Positions 16,729-26,254 of a DNA stretch of 64,000 nucleotides are shown piece by piece (positions within the stretch are counted from its first letter, which is position 1; every line of letters starts with the position of its first letter). The translations under genes and the position numbers were made by a program. The notes below the pieces were generated by a model. The model was given only the letters and a program-made list of their open reading frames with translations, was not told the DNA's origin and did not search any database. Source of the stretch: Sphingomonas sp. (GTDB taxonomy: Bacteria > Pseudomonadota > Alphaproteobacteria > Sphingomonadales > Sphingomonadaceae); assembly GCA_003248865.1 (NCBI GenBank), contig QFPK01000011.1, positions 62,001 to 126,000 of the forward strand, written 5' to 3'.

Positions 16729-19185
16729 CTAGAAGCGGCTGTCGATGGCCAGCCGCAGCGTTCTGGGACGTTGCGGCGTCAGGAATCGCCCGGCCGAGGT
16801 TTCGAAGGGTGTCCCGAGCGCGAAGCGGTTGCCGCGGCTGTCGAGCAGGTTGGTGACCGTAAGGCTGACGCCGCGCCAGTTCGTGCCAACCCGGGCGGCA
16901 AGGCCAGTGTCCAGATAATCACCCTGCACATCGCCCAAGGTGGGTCCGATGCCGAGGCGGGAAGGGCCCAGATACTTCATCCAGCCGGAGAAGCGCAGAT
17001 CTTGGTCCCCAAGATGCAGCAGATAGTCTGCGCTGCCTTGCAGGGCGTGATCGGCGACATTGGGAATCCGGCCGAGGTTGGATTGCGGACCGAACTGACC
17101 GGGCAGTCCCGGAGCGGTGACTGCATCGGGCGTCCCGCTGACAGGAAGCCCGGAAGGCACTGACAGCGCAAATCGGGCGACTTCGGGCGACAACGCAATC
17201 ACACGGCTGTCGTTATAAACCGCCCCCAGCTCGATCGTGAGGGAGTCTGAAGGTTTCCAGGCCAGATTGCCCGTGATGGAAGTGATGCGGCCGTTGCCTA
17301 TGTTTGCGGTGGTGGGAAAGCCGCTGCCGTCGATGAAATCGGCCTGGATGTCGCGCCAGAAACTGTGGGTGACCGAGAGCGAGGCGGACAGGCCGGCAGC
17401 CGGCGCCTTCCAGCGCGCTCCGGTTTCCCAGCTGTTTACATGGTCGCGGCGGAAGCGCCGCACGAAATCGCTTTCGATGGCCAGGCCGCCGGGACGGAAG
17501 CTTTCCTCATACCGGGCAAAGAGAGAGAGGTTGTCAGTGACATGGGCCAGTGCCTCTGCCGAGGGCAGCCATTCGGTTCCGCGACGCCCTGCCGTGATGG
17601 GAGCACCCGCCAGTTTCACCACCAACGCGACATCCTCTGCACCACCCTTCAGTCGGCTGTGGGTGACGCGTCCGCCGCCGCCCAGCACCAACCAGTCCAG
17701 CGGCTTCACACTGGCTTTCGCATAGGCGGTATATTCCCGGATACTGTTGCTCGCGCCTGTTGTGCTGACTTCGGCGAATCCTTGTTCGAACGAGCGGGTC
17801 TGCCTGCTGTTGTTGTCGATCGCGCTGATGCCCAGCACCCAACCGAAGCCATCGGTCACCGGACGCCACAAACGGGTTTCGTTCACCAGCATGCGGATGT
17901 TGTTGCGCTGCCGGAACAGCTGGGGCGGCATGTCTGCCGCGCTCGCGTTGAAACGTTCGCTCACCCGTTGCTGCACCAGAGCATTGGAGGCCTGGAATGT
18001 CAGCTGCCCCCACTGCTTGCGCACCACCATGGTCGCCATGGCATAGCTGGCGTTCGAATCCTCCACGACAGGGCTGCTGCGTGACAGGGGCGGACCATCC
18101 CGGTCGGCATATTGGGCATCGCTGATCGCGGTCGCCTGATAAATCCCGCCCAACTCCACCTGCCATCCTGCACCTGCATCCAGCAGGAGCGCGGCGCGGC
18201 CGCCACCCAGGCGGGAGCGGTTGATGTCGCTCTTGCCGCGCAAGGGGTTGTCGATATAGCCCCCCTCGCTGATGCCATAGCCTGTAAGACGCAGTGCATG
18301 GCCGCGCCCCAGCGGCAGATTGGCGGTAGCGGACATGTCACCGCCGGGTTGGCCATGCTGGGTCAGACTAAGACCTGCGCCTGCACTGAGCGACAGGGCC
18401 GAAGGATCGGGTGCGTTGGGGACGACGCGGATAATGCCCGCCATGGAGCCGGCGCCATAAAGAGTGCCCTGAGAGCCTTCCAGCACCTCGACGCGCTCGA
18501 TGTCGTGCAGCCGGAGATCGGGGTCCGGCGAATTGTAGTTCAGCCGCAGGTCGCCCAGATATTGGCCGACGGTGGATTGGGTTGGGCCGGTGAAGCTGGA
18601 ATCCGCCATGCCGCGGATGAACAGCTTGTTTCGGCCCGAGCCCAGATGGGTCGAAGACGTGCTGGCCAGCCGCGACAGGATGGAATCGGTGCCGCGCTCG
18701 CCGCCGAAACTGAGGTCCGACCCCTTGAACAGATGCACCGTGCCGGGGAAATCCACCTTGGGTTGATCCAGCTTGCCGGCCGTCACGAGGATGGGGGGAT
18801 CCTCCTGCGGCTGTTCTGCCGGCAAAGGCACAGCCTTTTCAATCGGGCGGCGCGCGAGCTGCTTCGCGGCGCGGCGCTGAGGCTCGATTCTCCAGCTGGT
18901 GGGGCTGAGTTGTACGGCCCGGCCCGAAGTGCCGTCGAGCATCCGCGTCAACGCTTCGCCGGGCGGCAGCGTCCCTCGAACGCCGCGCACCTGCGCACGC
19001 CATAGGGAAGCGCTGGATACGCTGATGCTGATACCGGCCTGCCTGGCCAGCAGCGCCATACGGTCTGACAATTCGCCCGCCGGAACATCCACCCGCTGTC
19101 CGCGCACATCAGGCGCAGACAATGCTGGCGTGCCGAGACACGCCAGCACGCCAAGGGCCGGGCACATGAAGCGGGCGCGATTCAC
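16729..19185 (-). CDS. TonB-dependent receptor with STN signalling domain (FecA-like)
   Basis: An 818-residue outer-membrane receptor. Signal peptide (MCPALGVLACLGTPALSA), then STN domain (about residues 25-95, VPAGELSDRMALLARQAG and LDGTSGRAVQLSPTSWRI), which contacts FecR in the periplasm, then plug (GTVHLFKGSDLSFGGERG, ERVEVLEGSQGTLYGAGS) and barrel ending in RTLRLAIDSRF with terminal Phe. With the upstream sigma factor and FecR it forms a surface-signalling cassette for an iron or other chelate; ligand unknown. The GTG at 19185 overlaps the fecR stop by four bases (GTGA); GTG 19200 or ATG 19167 are alternatives. Confidence 0.88.
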   Translation of the reverse strand: MNRARFMCPALGVLACLGTPALSAPDVRGQRVDVPAGELSDRMALLARQAGISISVSSASLWRAQVRGVRGTLPPGEALTRMLDGTSGRAVQLSPTSWRIEPQRRAAKQLARRPIEKAVPLPAEQPQEDPPILVTAGKLDQPKVDFPGTVHLFKGSDLSFGGERGTDSILSRLASTSSTHLGSGRNKLFIRGMADSSFTGPTQSTVGQYLGDLRLNYNSPDPDLRLHDIERVEVLEGSQGTLYGAGSMAGIIRVVPNAPDPSALSLSAGAGLSLTQHGQPGGDMSATANLPLGRGHALRLTGYGISEGGYIDNPLRGKSDINRSRLGGGRAALLLDAGAGWQVELGGIYQATAISDAQYADRDGPPLSRSSPVVEDSNASYAMATMVVRKQWGQLTFQASNALVQQRVSERFNASAADMPPQLFRQRNNIRMLVNETRLWRPVTDGFGWVLGISAIDNNSRQTRSFEQGFAEVSTTGASNSIREYTAYAKASVKPLDWLVLGGGGRVTHSRLKGGAEDVALVVKLAGAPITAGRRGTEWLPSAEALAHVTDNLSLFARYEESFRPGGLAIESDFVRRFRRDHVNSWETGARWKAPAAGLSASLSVTHSFWRDIQADFIDGSGFPTTANIGNGRITSITGNLAWKPSDSLTIELGAVYNDSRVIALSPEVARFALSVPSGLPVSGTPDAVTAPGLPGQFGPQSNLGRIPNVADHALQGSADYLLHLGDQDLRFSGWMKYLGPSRLGIGPTLGDVQGDYLDTGLAARVGTNWRGVSLTVTNLLDSRGNRFALGTPFETSAGRFLTPQRPRTLRLAIDSRF

Positions 19186-20105
19186 CTGGAAAGTGTCCAC
19201 CCCCCCGCTTCGGCCACGGCGCGGGTGCCGGAGAGTGCCGCCAGATCGGCTGCAATGCGGGCTTCGTCTGCGCGGCCATCCAGGACGCCGCGGAAGCGGA
19301 TGTTGGCGGCCTCGGGTGCAACACGGATGCGCATGCCCGTGGTACGGGCAATTTCGTCTGCCACCTGTTCCAGAGGGACATCGTCATAGACAAACTGGCC
19401 TTCGCGCCAGGCCCCCACGCTGGCTGGGTCGACCGGCGCCAGGAGCGCCTTGCCGCTGCCATCCTGCACGCTCAGCCTTTTGCCGGCATCGATGCGGACA
19501 TTGTCGGTGTCGGGGTTGTAGGCAACGGCTCCTTCCGACACGGCGACGATGGTCAGGTCATTGCCTCGGGTGACATCGAACACCGTGCCGATGTTCATCA
19601 ACTGCGCCGGGCCGGCCGCCACCCGGAACGGGGCATCGGCGCGGTGGACGACCCGAAAGTTTGCCTGCCCCCGTTCCAGCACGACCCTGCGATCGTCCTC
19701 GCGATAGAGAAGCAGTCGAGTGCCGCCATTCAACTCGATCCGACTCCCATCGGCGATGCTGATGACACGTTGCTCACCCATTGCGGTTTCCACCCGATAG
19801 GTGGGGGCAGGGCGCAGGGCAGAGACGCCGACGACCACTGCGAGCGAAGCGGCAACTGCTGCGGACAGCCAGATGTTGCGGCGGGTGAAAACAGGCGCGG
19901 GCGCAAACGGTCTGGCTTCGTCGATGGGCGCCGCAGTTAGTGCGCCCAGATCATCGTCAAGCGCCGCCACGCGGTGGTAAGCCTCTGCATGGGCCGGATC
20001 GGCGGCAAGCCAGTCTGCGAATGCCTCCCATCCGTCGAAGGCAGGATCGCGCTGGCGGATCACCCAGTCGATGGCCGATTGGTCGATCTGGCGGTCACGG
20101 CTCAT
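19182..20105 (-). CDS. FecR-family anti-sigma factor
   Basis: A 307-residue regulator. The cytoplasmic N-terminus has the DUF4880/FecR helix (DWVIRQRDPAFDGWEAFADWL, shown in parts DWVIRQRDP and WEAFADWLAADPAHAEAY), a single membrane helix IWLSAAVAASLAVVVGVSAL near residue 95, then the periplasmic FecR domain (TYRVETAMGEQRVISIADGS and RVAAGPAQLMNIGTVFDV) and an STN-like C-terminus. It transmits receptor occupancy to the ECF sigma factor encoded upstream. GGAGG precedes ATG 20105 by eight bases; the gene overlaps the sigma gene by 11 bases. Confidence 0.9.
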   Translation of the reverse strand: MSRDRQIDQSAIDWVIRQRDPAFDGWEAFADWLAADPAHAEAYHRVAALDDDLGALTAAPIDEARPFAPAPVFTRRNIWLSAAVAASLAVVVGVSALRPAPTYRVETAMGEQRVISIADGSRIELNGGTRLLLYREDDRRVVLERGQANFRVVHRADAPFRVAAGPAQLMNIGTVFDVTRGNDLTIVAVSEGAVAYNPDTDNVRIDAGKRLSVQDGSGKALLAPVDPASVGAWREGQFVYDDVPLEQVADEIARTTGMRIRVAPEAANIRFRGVLDGRADEARIAADLAALSGTRAVAEAGGWTLSR

Positions 20106-20628
20106 CAGATTGCCTCCGGGCATCAAGCAGGGCCGCATAGGCGCGGCGAAGGTCGCTCTCGACAGTGCTCAGGCTGATTCCGAGTTCAGCTGCGATCTGG
20201 CGTTGCGGCACGCCCTCCAACCGGAATCGGCGCACAACATGGGCCGTGCGCTCCCCAAGGGAAGCGAGGATTCGGTCCGCCTGTGCCAGTTCTTCGCGAG
20301 AGATTATCTGGCGCTCGATGCCGGGTTCCGCCGCAGCGTGCGTATCTCGCTGTTCGGCCCAGGCCTGATCGCGCAGAAGAGATTGTCGCTGTGCGCGATG
20401 GCGATCGATCGCCAGGTTGTTGGCCGCGCGATAAAGATAAGCGAGCGGATTGGCGACCGGGCCGCTTGGCCCGTGGGTGATACGGAGCCACAGCTCGTGA
20501 AACAGATCCTCCGCATCATCCGCTGTCGTGTGGCTGGCCAGAAAACGGAGCAACTGGGCACGGTGGGCCAGCATCACCGCTTCGATACCCTGCGCGGGTT
20601 CGATGCCGTCTGCTGGCCTTTGCGTCAT
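20095..20628 (-). CDS. FecI-like ECF sigma factor
   Basis: A 177-residue ECF sigma factor of the iron-starvation type. Region 2 is HTTADDAEDLFHELWLRI and NPLAYLYRAANNLAIDRHR; region 4 is LGERTAHVVRRFRLEGVPQRQIAAELG with ISLSTVESDLRRAY. It should direct transcription of the TonB receptor downstream when FecR releases or activates it. ATG 20628 was chosen since the homology starts right after it; the frame reaches 20757. Sigma, FecR and receptor overlap in one transcript. No obvious Fur box was found upstream by eye. Confidence 0.88.
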   Translation of the reverse strand: MTQRPADGIEPAQGIEAVMLAHRAQLLRFLASHTTADDAEDLFHELWLRITHGPSGPVANPLAYLYRAANNLAIDRHRAQRQSLLRDQAWAEQRDTHAAAEPGIERQIISREELAQADRILASLGERTAHVVRRFRLEGVPQRQIAAELGISLSTVESDLRRAYAALLDARRQSDEP

Positions 20629-20690
20629 ATGTGGGCTGTTCCGGCTTTCGGTTCGGGGGCCAGCCATGCCGACACCCGGTTGCAGTACCC

Positions 20691-20724
20691 CCCGCCCGCA
20701 CGGCCATATAATGGGCCGGGCGGG
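20691..20724 (-). terminator. Hairpin after the autotransporter gene
   Basis: Outer arms CCCGCC/GGCGGG and inner arms CGGCC/GGCCG with a four-base bulge and an eight-base AT loop lie between the autotransporter stop and the sigma factor start. No T-run follows on the minus strand, so termination is only plausible. Confidence 0.4.
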
Positions 20725-20757
20725 TGGTGCAACTTCGAAGCGGGCGACAGCCTGCAT

Positions 20758-23700
20758 TCAAAGCCCGATTCGAAGGCTGGCGCGGGCGGAAAGCGCCCAA
20801 TTGCCCTGTTGCTGTTCAGCGCCCAGTTCGCCCGCCACCTGAAACGCATTGTTGCCCAGCACGCCACGCAGACGTCCGGTCCAGCCACTGTCCCGGTCCT
20901 CGGGTACGAGCGTGAACTCCTCGCCGCCGCTGAAGCGGGCAACAGTGTTGCCCAGCCGTCCGCTGACGATCTGCCGGCGGCCGCCTTCCAGCTCCAGCCG
21001 TGACCAGCCACTATACTCATCTTCGCCGCCGCCCTCGATCCCGACCGAGACGCTGGCAGAGGCCGCCATTTCGTCACTGGAGCGCGACTGCACGATGAGG
21101 TCGAAGCTGCTGCCGCCTCCACTTTCCGTATAGCCGTTCTCGTTCAGCCGGTAATAGTCGAGCGAAGCCTGCGGACGCACGGAGAGGATTCCGAACACAG
21201 TCTGGTGGGAAACGCTGGCAGAGCCAGAGTAGAGTCGGGCCGCGCGGTCAGCACTCGCCGTGAGATCCAGCTTCTCCGTGCCGTTCAAGCCTTTGAAGCG
21301 GCGGGTGCCGTCCAGATCGAGAAATGCAACCGAGCCGCGTGCGGTGCCACGGAAACCGCCGGACTTCAGGCGCCAGTAAGCCGCGAGTTCATATTGGTTG
21401 ACCTGCACGTCGTTGTCCGTCGAGCGGTCCTGCGCCTGGTTCCACAGATAGGCGACGGATGCGCCGAAACTGCCGATGCCTGTCTTCAGCTCGGCACCGC
21501 CGCCAAAGCCCCACCCCGCGCTGCGGAAACCGGCGGTCTCACCCAGCCCCTTGTCCAGACCCCAGCCTGACTGGTTGACCCAGTAACCCCATTTGCCCTT
21601 GTCCTCGAACGGGCCGGTGGGATCTTCCAGCATGCGCGTGAAGGTCCGCGAGCCCTGAGTGACGGCGGAGAAGATTCCGCCGGCATGGTCGGGAAGCATC
21701 TGGCGCAATGTGCTGCGGAACAGGTCTCCGTCGGTCAGCGCGACGAAGGCCCCCCCCATCTTCTGGTCTTTCACAAGTGCGGCATGGATGGCGCTGAAAG
21801 CCGCAGCTTCCGAGCGGTTCAGACCGAGTTCGGTGGTCGATTTCTGGGACAGCGTGACGTTCAGGTCGTTCCCGGCAGCGTTGAGCGTGCCCTTGTACAG
21901 GAACGGCAGCAGCAGCGTGTCGGTGCTGATGTTCGAGGCGCCCGTCAACGTGCCCGCTCGGAGCACCAGATGTGTGCCCAGCGCCTTGCTGATGTCGGAG
22001 ACGCGCAGGTCCAGTTTCGAATCCGCCGCGAAGCTTGCGCTGCCAGCCACGCCGATAATCGGCGCGCTGTTGCCGGCTTCGTTCAGCGTGACGGTAATGA
22101 CCCCCTTGCCGGAGACATCGAGACTGGAGATTTGCGTGGCGGAGGCAAGTTCCAGGCGGCCGCCTGCAATGGAAATTGCGACATTGGCGGCATTGTCCAG
22201 CCGGCCGGAGACGAGTGTGCCCGAGCCGATTCCAAGCGTCCCGGCTGCACCGCCGAAATCGGCGGTTCCCCGGAATTGCGAGGTGCCGGCAAGGTTCATG
22301 GTGGCGCCGCCGCTGCCGAACAGGGCCTTCCCCGTATAGACCGCATCGCCTGACAGACGCAGCGTGTCAGCACCGTCCCCAAAACTGGTGTCGCCGGTGA
22401 AACTGCCATCGGAAAGATCCAGCACATCGGCACCGCTGCCGAACAGGATGTTGCCCGTGATGGCGGGGGCGGCAATCCCGGTGGCAACTGCAGTTTGCCG
22501 GATGGTGACGCCCGTTGCGGTGCCGGAGACGTCGATGGCGATGTTGCGTCCGGAATCGGCCTTTGCGCCGCTCGCAGAAATGGCACCGCTGTTCTCGATC
22601 AGGGCGAGCGTGCCGCTGCGGTCGATGATGGCGGTCGCGCTGCCGCCCTCTCCGGTGGCGGTCGCCTTGATGCTGCCTGCATTGCGGATGGTGGGAAGCG
22701 ATGCACCAGCGTCAACAGCGATGGCCGTTGCGACGGTTGACGCAGCATTGCTGCCCGACGCCGTGATCTGCCCCATGTTGTGGATGAGTGGAGTTGCCGC
22801 ACCGCTGCCGAGCCGGATCGCAGTCGCCGATGCGCCGACCGCCGTTGCGCTGACGGTGCCTTTCACGCCGACACCGCCGGCAATCGTTACATTGCCGCCC
22901 AGCCCGCCGATCTGCAGGCCATTGCCCTGAACGCCGCTGTAGACGCCGCTGCCCTGCACCCGGCCATCGATGATGAGGCCATAGCCATTGCCGGTTGCGG
23001 GCACGGCGCCGATCGCGATGTCCCGGTCGGTGGCGCCGATCCGCATGGCAGGCGCGGCACCGAAGGATTGCACCAGCGCACTGCCTTCCTTGCTGTCTTC
23101 GATGCCGTCCTTGTCTTCGTCATTGTCAGTCGGGCTGTTGTCCTTGGGCGGGATGGCGAGGATGATGCCGCCCTGCACATCGCCTGCAACGATCAGCGCG
23201 GGGCCGCCCTGCAACAGATCGTCGGCGTCCAGTTTCGAGGAATCCGCAGGAGCAGTGGTATAGCGATAGCCGCTGGAACTGATGCTGCCCTGCACCGTAA
23301 GGGTGCCGGCGATGCTGCCGTCGAAACGGGCCGCCACGGCATCAACACCCTGGGCGGAAACCGATCCTGCCAGCCGCACGGGTCCGCTGACGTCCTGCGT
23401 CTGGATGCCGATCGCACGGTCGCCCAGCACATTGGTGGTTCCGTTGTGAACAAGCGCACCGGTGAGAGGGCCGCCCAGGCGGATGCCAGCCGAATCATTG
23501 CCCTCAATGGCGATGCTGCCGCTGTTTTCGATGTTGCCGCTGTAGGCGCCCTGGGTGACGATGCCGGCACGGTTGCTGCCCACGGCGAACGGGCCGTCCA
23601 GATCGCCATCATTGTCACCATCGCTCGCGCTGTAGGTTTCATCGACGATGATCTTGCCGCTGTTGACGATGCCGCCCGAAGTCCCGGCGAGCGCAAGTAT

Positions 23701-23958
23701 GCCCGTGGCATTGTTGATGTTGCTGAACTGAATGCTGCCGGCGTTGATGACCTTGTTCGCACTGTCCACCGTGACGGCGGCGCCGCTTGCACTGGTTTCC
23801 ACCACGCCTGTCGTGGTGATGAGGATGTCGTCGGCGGCCCCCTGCTTGATGGTAGAGGTTCGGACCGGGCCGGTCTGGCGCCCGGTAATGCTGGTTTCCG
23901 CAGCGGCGGCGGATGTGAGGGAGAGGCAGCAGGTCGAGGCAAGCAGGAATGCGCGCAT
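20758..23958 (-). CDS. Autotransporter (type Va) with repetitive beta-helix passenger
   Basis: A 1066-residue protein: signal peptide (AFLLASTCCLSLTSAAAA), passenger of about 720 residues rich in Gly/Ala/Ser/Thr with recurring turns such as NSGSIAIEGNDSAGI, NAGSIKATATG and NSGAISASGA (a right-handed beta-helix pattern), then a C-terminal autotransporter barrel of about 280 residues (WVNQSGWGLDKGLGETAGFR onward) ending ARASLRIGL. An acidic stretch SPTDNDEDKDGIEDSKEG near residues 275-295 looks like a calcium-binding loop, and SASDGDNDGDLDG is a second one. Probably exposed on the cell surface; adhesion or biofilm roles are guesses. The adjacent sigma/FecR cassette is downstream on the same strand. 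Confidence 0.85.
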   Translation of the reverse strand: MRAFLLASTCCLSLTSAAAAETSITGRQTGPVRTSTIKQGAADDILITTTGVVETSASGAAVTVDSANKVINAGSIQFSNINNATGILALAGTSGGIVNSGKIIVDETYSASDGDNDGDLDGPFAVGSNRAGIVTQGAYSGNIENSGSIAIEGNDSAGIRLGGPLTGALVHNGTTNVLGDRAIGIQTQDVSGPVRLAGSVSAQGVDAVAARFDGSIAGTLTVQGSISSSGYRYTTAPADSSKLDADDLLQGGPALIVAGDVQGGIILAIPPKDNSPTDNDEDKDGIEDSKEGSALVQSFGAAPAMRIGATDRDIAIGAVPATGNGYGLIIDGRVQGSGVYSGVQGNGLQIGGLGGNVTIAGGVGVKGTVSATAVGASATAIRLGSGAATPLIHNMGQITASGSNAASTVATAIAVDAGASLPTIRNAGSIKATATGEGGSATAIIDRSGTLALIENSGAISASGAKADSGRNIAIDVSGTATGVTIRQTAVATGIAAPAITGNILFGSGADVLDLSDGSFTGDTSFGDGADTLRLSGDAVYTGKALFGSGGATMNLAGTSQFRGTADFGGAAGTLGIGSGTLVSGRLDNAANVAISIAGGRLELASATQISSLDVSGKGVITVTLNEAGNSAPIIGVAGSASFAADSKLDLRVSDISKALGTHLVLRAGTLTGASNISTDTLLLPFLYKGTLNAAGNDLNVTLSQKSTTELGLNRSEAAAFSAIHAALVKDQKMGGAFVALTDGDLFRSTLRQMLPDHAGGIFSAVTQGSRTFTRMLEDPTGPFEDKGKWGYWVNQSGWGLDKGLGETAGFRSAGWGFGGGAELKTGIGSFGASVAYLWNQAQDRSTDNDVQVNQYELAAYWRLKSGGFRGTARGSVAFLDLDGTRRFKGLNGTEKLDLTASADRAARLYSGSASVSHQTVFGILSVRPQASLDYYRLNENGYTESGGGSSFDLIVQSRSSDEMAASASVSVGIEGGGEDEYSGWSRLELEGGRRQIVSGRLGNTVARFSGGEEFTLVPEDRDSGWTGRLRGVLGNNAFQVAGELGAEQQQGNWALSARASLRIGL

Positions 23959-24183
23959 GGGGGCTCCGTTGATGATCTCCGGCGCGATTCATGCGCCTTC
24001 AGGATCAGGACGGAGCCAATCGCCGAAAACCTTGGAGGGCAGCGCAAAGGGTATCACGTGCGCCACCACGAACATCGCGGTATGTGGCCGGCAGGCCGAC
24101 CGACGGCTAAATGGGGAAGGGCGATCCGGCACGGCAAACCGTTCAGCCGTCAGGTGTTCAAGATAGCGAATGCAATCGAAAAC

Positions 24184-24261
<78 letters not shown>

Positions 24262-24377
24262 GGCTTTCGCCGGTGCGGCCCCTTAGCGGGTGCCGCCGCG
24301 TGCGGCAAGCCGAACGCGATGTCACGGTTTGTCGCTTGCGCCGATGACATCTTGGGTTCAGCTAAGGAGTGTAGAGT

Positions 24378-25070
24378 GTGAAGCTCCTGAATGGATTGAT
24401 GATCATGAACGGCCGCCAATCGATGAAACCTCTGAACCGCCCTGCAAAGATCGCTGCGAACTTGCTGCTTGCAGCCAGTTTCGGCCTGCTCGCAGCCTGT
24501 GCCCAGCCGTTCGAGGCGCGGGTACAAAGCTTCCAGTCCATGCCGCCGGCGCAGGGACAGAGCTTTTACATCCAGCCCGCCACGCCGGAACGGCAGGGCA
24601 GCCTGGAATTCGCCGCCTATGCCGGATTGATTGCCACAGAGCTGCAGAAACACGGTTTCCAGCAGGCGGCATCGCCTGAACAGGCCTATCTGACCGTGCT
24701 GGTCGATTTCGGTTCCGGACCTGGGCGCGAGCGGATCGCCACTCGCCCGGGCACATCAGCTGCTTGGGGGCCATCACCTTGGGGCTGGTACGGCCGCGGT
24801 TGGTATGGCCGTCCCGGCGGCTGGTGGGGTGGGCCCTGGGGTGATCCCTTCTGGGGTCAGCCAGACGTCTACAGCTTCACAGTCTATCCGGCCTTTTTGG
24901 ACATGACGATCAAGCGGAGCGCGGACAGCACGCCCGTGTTCGAGGGAAGGGCGCAGACGACGACGCGCGCGAATGATTTGCCGTCGACGATGCCGAACCT
25001 CGTCTCCGCCCTGTTCAAGGATTTCCCGGGCGCGTCCAGCCGCAGCGCCGTCGTGCGGGTTCCACAATAA
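24378..25070 (+). CDS. DUF4136 lipoprotein with Gly/Trp/Tyr-rich insert
   Basis: A 230-residue (or shorter) lipoprotein: lipobox LLAAC near residue 41, then a DUF4136 domain (QSFYIQPATPERQGSLEFAAY, ATELQKHGFQQAASPEQAYLTV, and a C-terminal block with IKRSADSTPVFEGRA). Between these lies a 30-residue aromatic insertion made of Trp, Gly, Tyr, Arg and Pro (residues about 132-163). DUF4136 proteins are envelope lipoproteins of unknown role. GTG 24378 has AAGGAG at ideal spacing and is used; ATG 24423 would give a more ordinary signal peptide. Confidence 0.7.
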   Translation: MKLLNGLMIMNGRQSMKPLNRPAKIAANLLLAASFGLLAACAQPFEARVQSFQSMPPAQGQSFYIQPATPERQGSLEFAAYAGLIATELQKHGFQQAASPEQAYLTVLVDFGSGPGRERIATRPGTSAAWGPSPWGWYGRGWYGRPGGWWGGPWGDPFWGQPDVYSFTVYPAFLDMTIKRSADSTPVFEGRAQTTTRANDLPSTMPNLVSALFKDFPGASSRSAVVRVPQ

Positions 25071-25158
25071 GGTTGCGACGCCGAAGCCCCGCTGACAGCC
25101 GGCGGGGCCATCTGCTAGACTGCGCCTGCCCGACCATGTCCGGGCCGGGTGGGGGCAT

Positions 25159-25626
25159 ATGAACGATACGGCTGAGACCTTCCTGGTTGTCGTCGACGAG
25201 ACCCCGGAATGCGCCAAGGCGCTGCGCTACGCGGCGCTCAGGGCGCAGCACACCGGCGCCTCCGTGTGCCTGCTGCATGTGTTGTCACCCAGCCAGTTCC
25301 TGCAGTGGGGCGGTGTCCAGCAGGATATGGAGGCTGAGGCCGAGCAGGCCGCGCAGGCGCTGCTCAGCGAGAAATCCGCAGAGGTCGAAGCGCTGACCGG
25401 CACCCGCCCCGCTGTCAGGCTGGTGCGCGGTCGAACAACCGACGCCGTTCTGGAGGTCGTGACGACCGATCGCTCCATCCGCGCGCTGGTTCTGGCTGCG
25501 GCGGCCGCCGGCAAACCCGGCCCGCTGGTCAACTTCTTCGCCGGGGAACGCGCCGGCACCTTGCCCTGCATGGTAATGATCGTGCCCGGCGGAATCCCCG
25601 ATGCAGCGATCGATCGGCTGACATAA
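25159..25626 (+). CDS. Universal stress protein (UspA family)
   Basis: A 155-residue single USP domain. FLVVVDETPECAKALRYAALRA is the nucleotide-fold opening, followed by VCLLHVLSP and a C-terminal ALVLAAAAAGKPGPLVNFF and LPCMVMIVPG. The usual GSxGxS ATP-binding loop is weak here (AGKPGPLVNFFAG), so ATP binding is uncertain. A GGTGGGGG ribosome site precedes ATG. It opens a run of housekeeping genes continuing with nfuA; co-transcription is likely given a 73-base gap. Confidence 0.75.
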   Translation: MNDTAETFLVVVDETPECAKALRYAALRAQHTGASVCLLHVLSPSQFLQWGGVQQDMEAEAEQAAQALLSEKSAEVEALTGTRPAVRLVRGRTTDAVLEVVTTDRSIRALVLAAAAAGKPGPLVNFFAGERAGTLPCMVMIVPGGIPDAAIDRLT

Positions 25627-25699
25627 CCAAATCAAGAGTGAAACGGTCTTGATTGAAGGCGTCTTGCGCGCCATCTGCGCAGCAGCCAAGGAGCATCTT

Positions 25700-26254
25700 A
25701 TGCTGATCGAGACCGAGCAGACCCCGAACCCGGCCACGTTGAAATTCCTTCCCGGCCGCGAAGTAACACCGGGGGAGGGCGTGGACTTCGCCTCGCCCGA
25801 AGATGCGGAGCGCTCTCCGCTGGCCCGCGCGCTGTTCGCGCTCGGCGATGTTGAGCGGGTCTACTTCGGCTCCGATTTCGTCAGCGTCACCAAAGCACCG
25901 GGCAGCTCGGATTGGGCGATGCTGAAGATCGATGTTCTCGGCGTCCTCGTCGACCATTTCGCCAGCGGTGCGCCCCTGCTTCTGGGTGAGGAGACCGAGG
26001 CCGAAACCTTCGACGACCCCGCCGATTCCGAGATCGTGGCGCAGATTCGCGACCTGCTGGATACGCGGGTGCGCCCCGCCGTCGCCAATGACGGTGGCGA
26101 CATCGTCTATCGCGGGTTCCAGAAGGGCATCGTGTTCCTGCACATGCGCGGATCCTGCGCGGGCTGCCCGTCGTCCACCGCGACGCTGAAGGGCGGCATC
26201 GAAAATCTGCTCCGCTATTATGTTCCCGAAGTCACAGAGGTCAGGGCTGTCTGA
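25700..26254 (+). CDS. nfuA: Iron-sulfur cluster carrier NfuA
   Basis: A 184-residue two-domain protein. The N-terminal Nfu_N domain begins MLIETEQTPNPATLKFLPG, a well-known opening, and the C-terminal NifU-like domain carries the cluster-binding Cys153 and Cys156 in MRGSCAGCPSST, after RPAVANDGGDIVYRGF. It binds a [4Fe-4S] cluster and delivers it to apo-enzymes, downstream of SUF-type assembly; a sufE gene lies at 39 kb. AAGGAG precedes ATG 25700. The stop overlaps the next ATG by one base (TGATG). Confidence 0.92.
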   Translation: MLIETEQTPNPATLKFLPGREVTPGEGVDFASPEDAERSPLARALFALGDVERVYFGSDFVSVTKAPGSSDWAMLKIDVLGVLVDHFASGAPLLLGEETEAETFDDPADSEIVAQIRDLLDTRVRPAVANDGGDIVYRGFQKGIVFLHMRGSCAGCPSSTATLKGGIENLLRYYVPEVTEVRAV

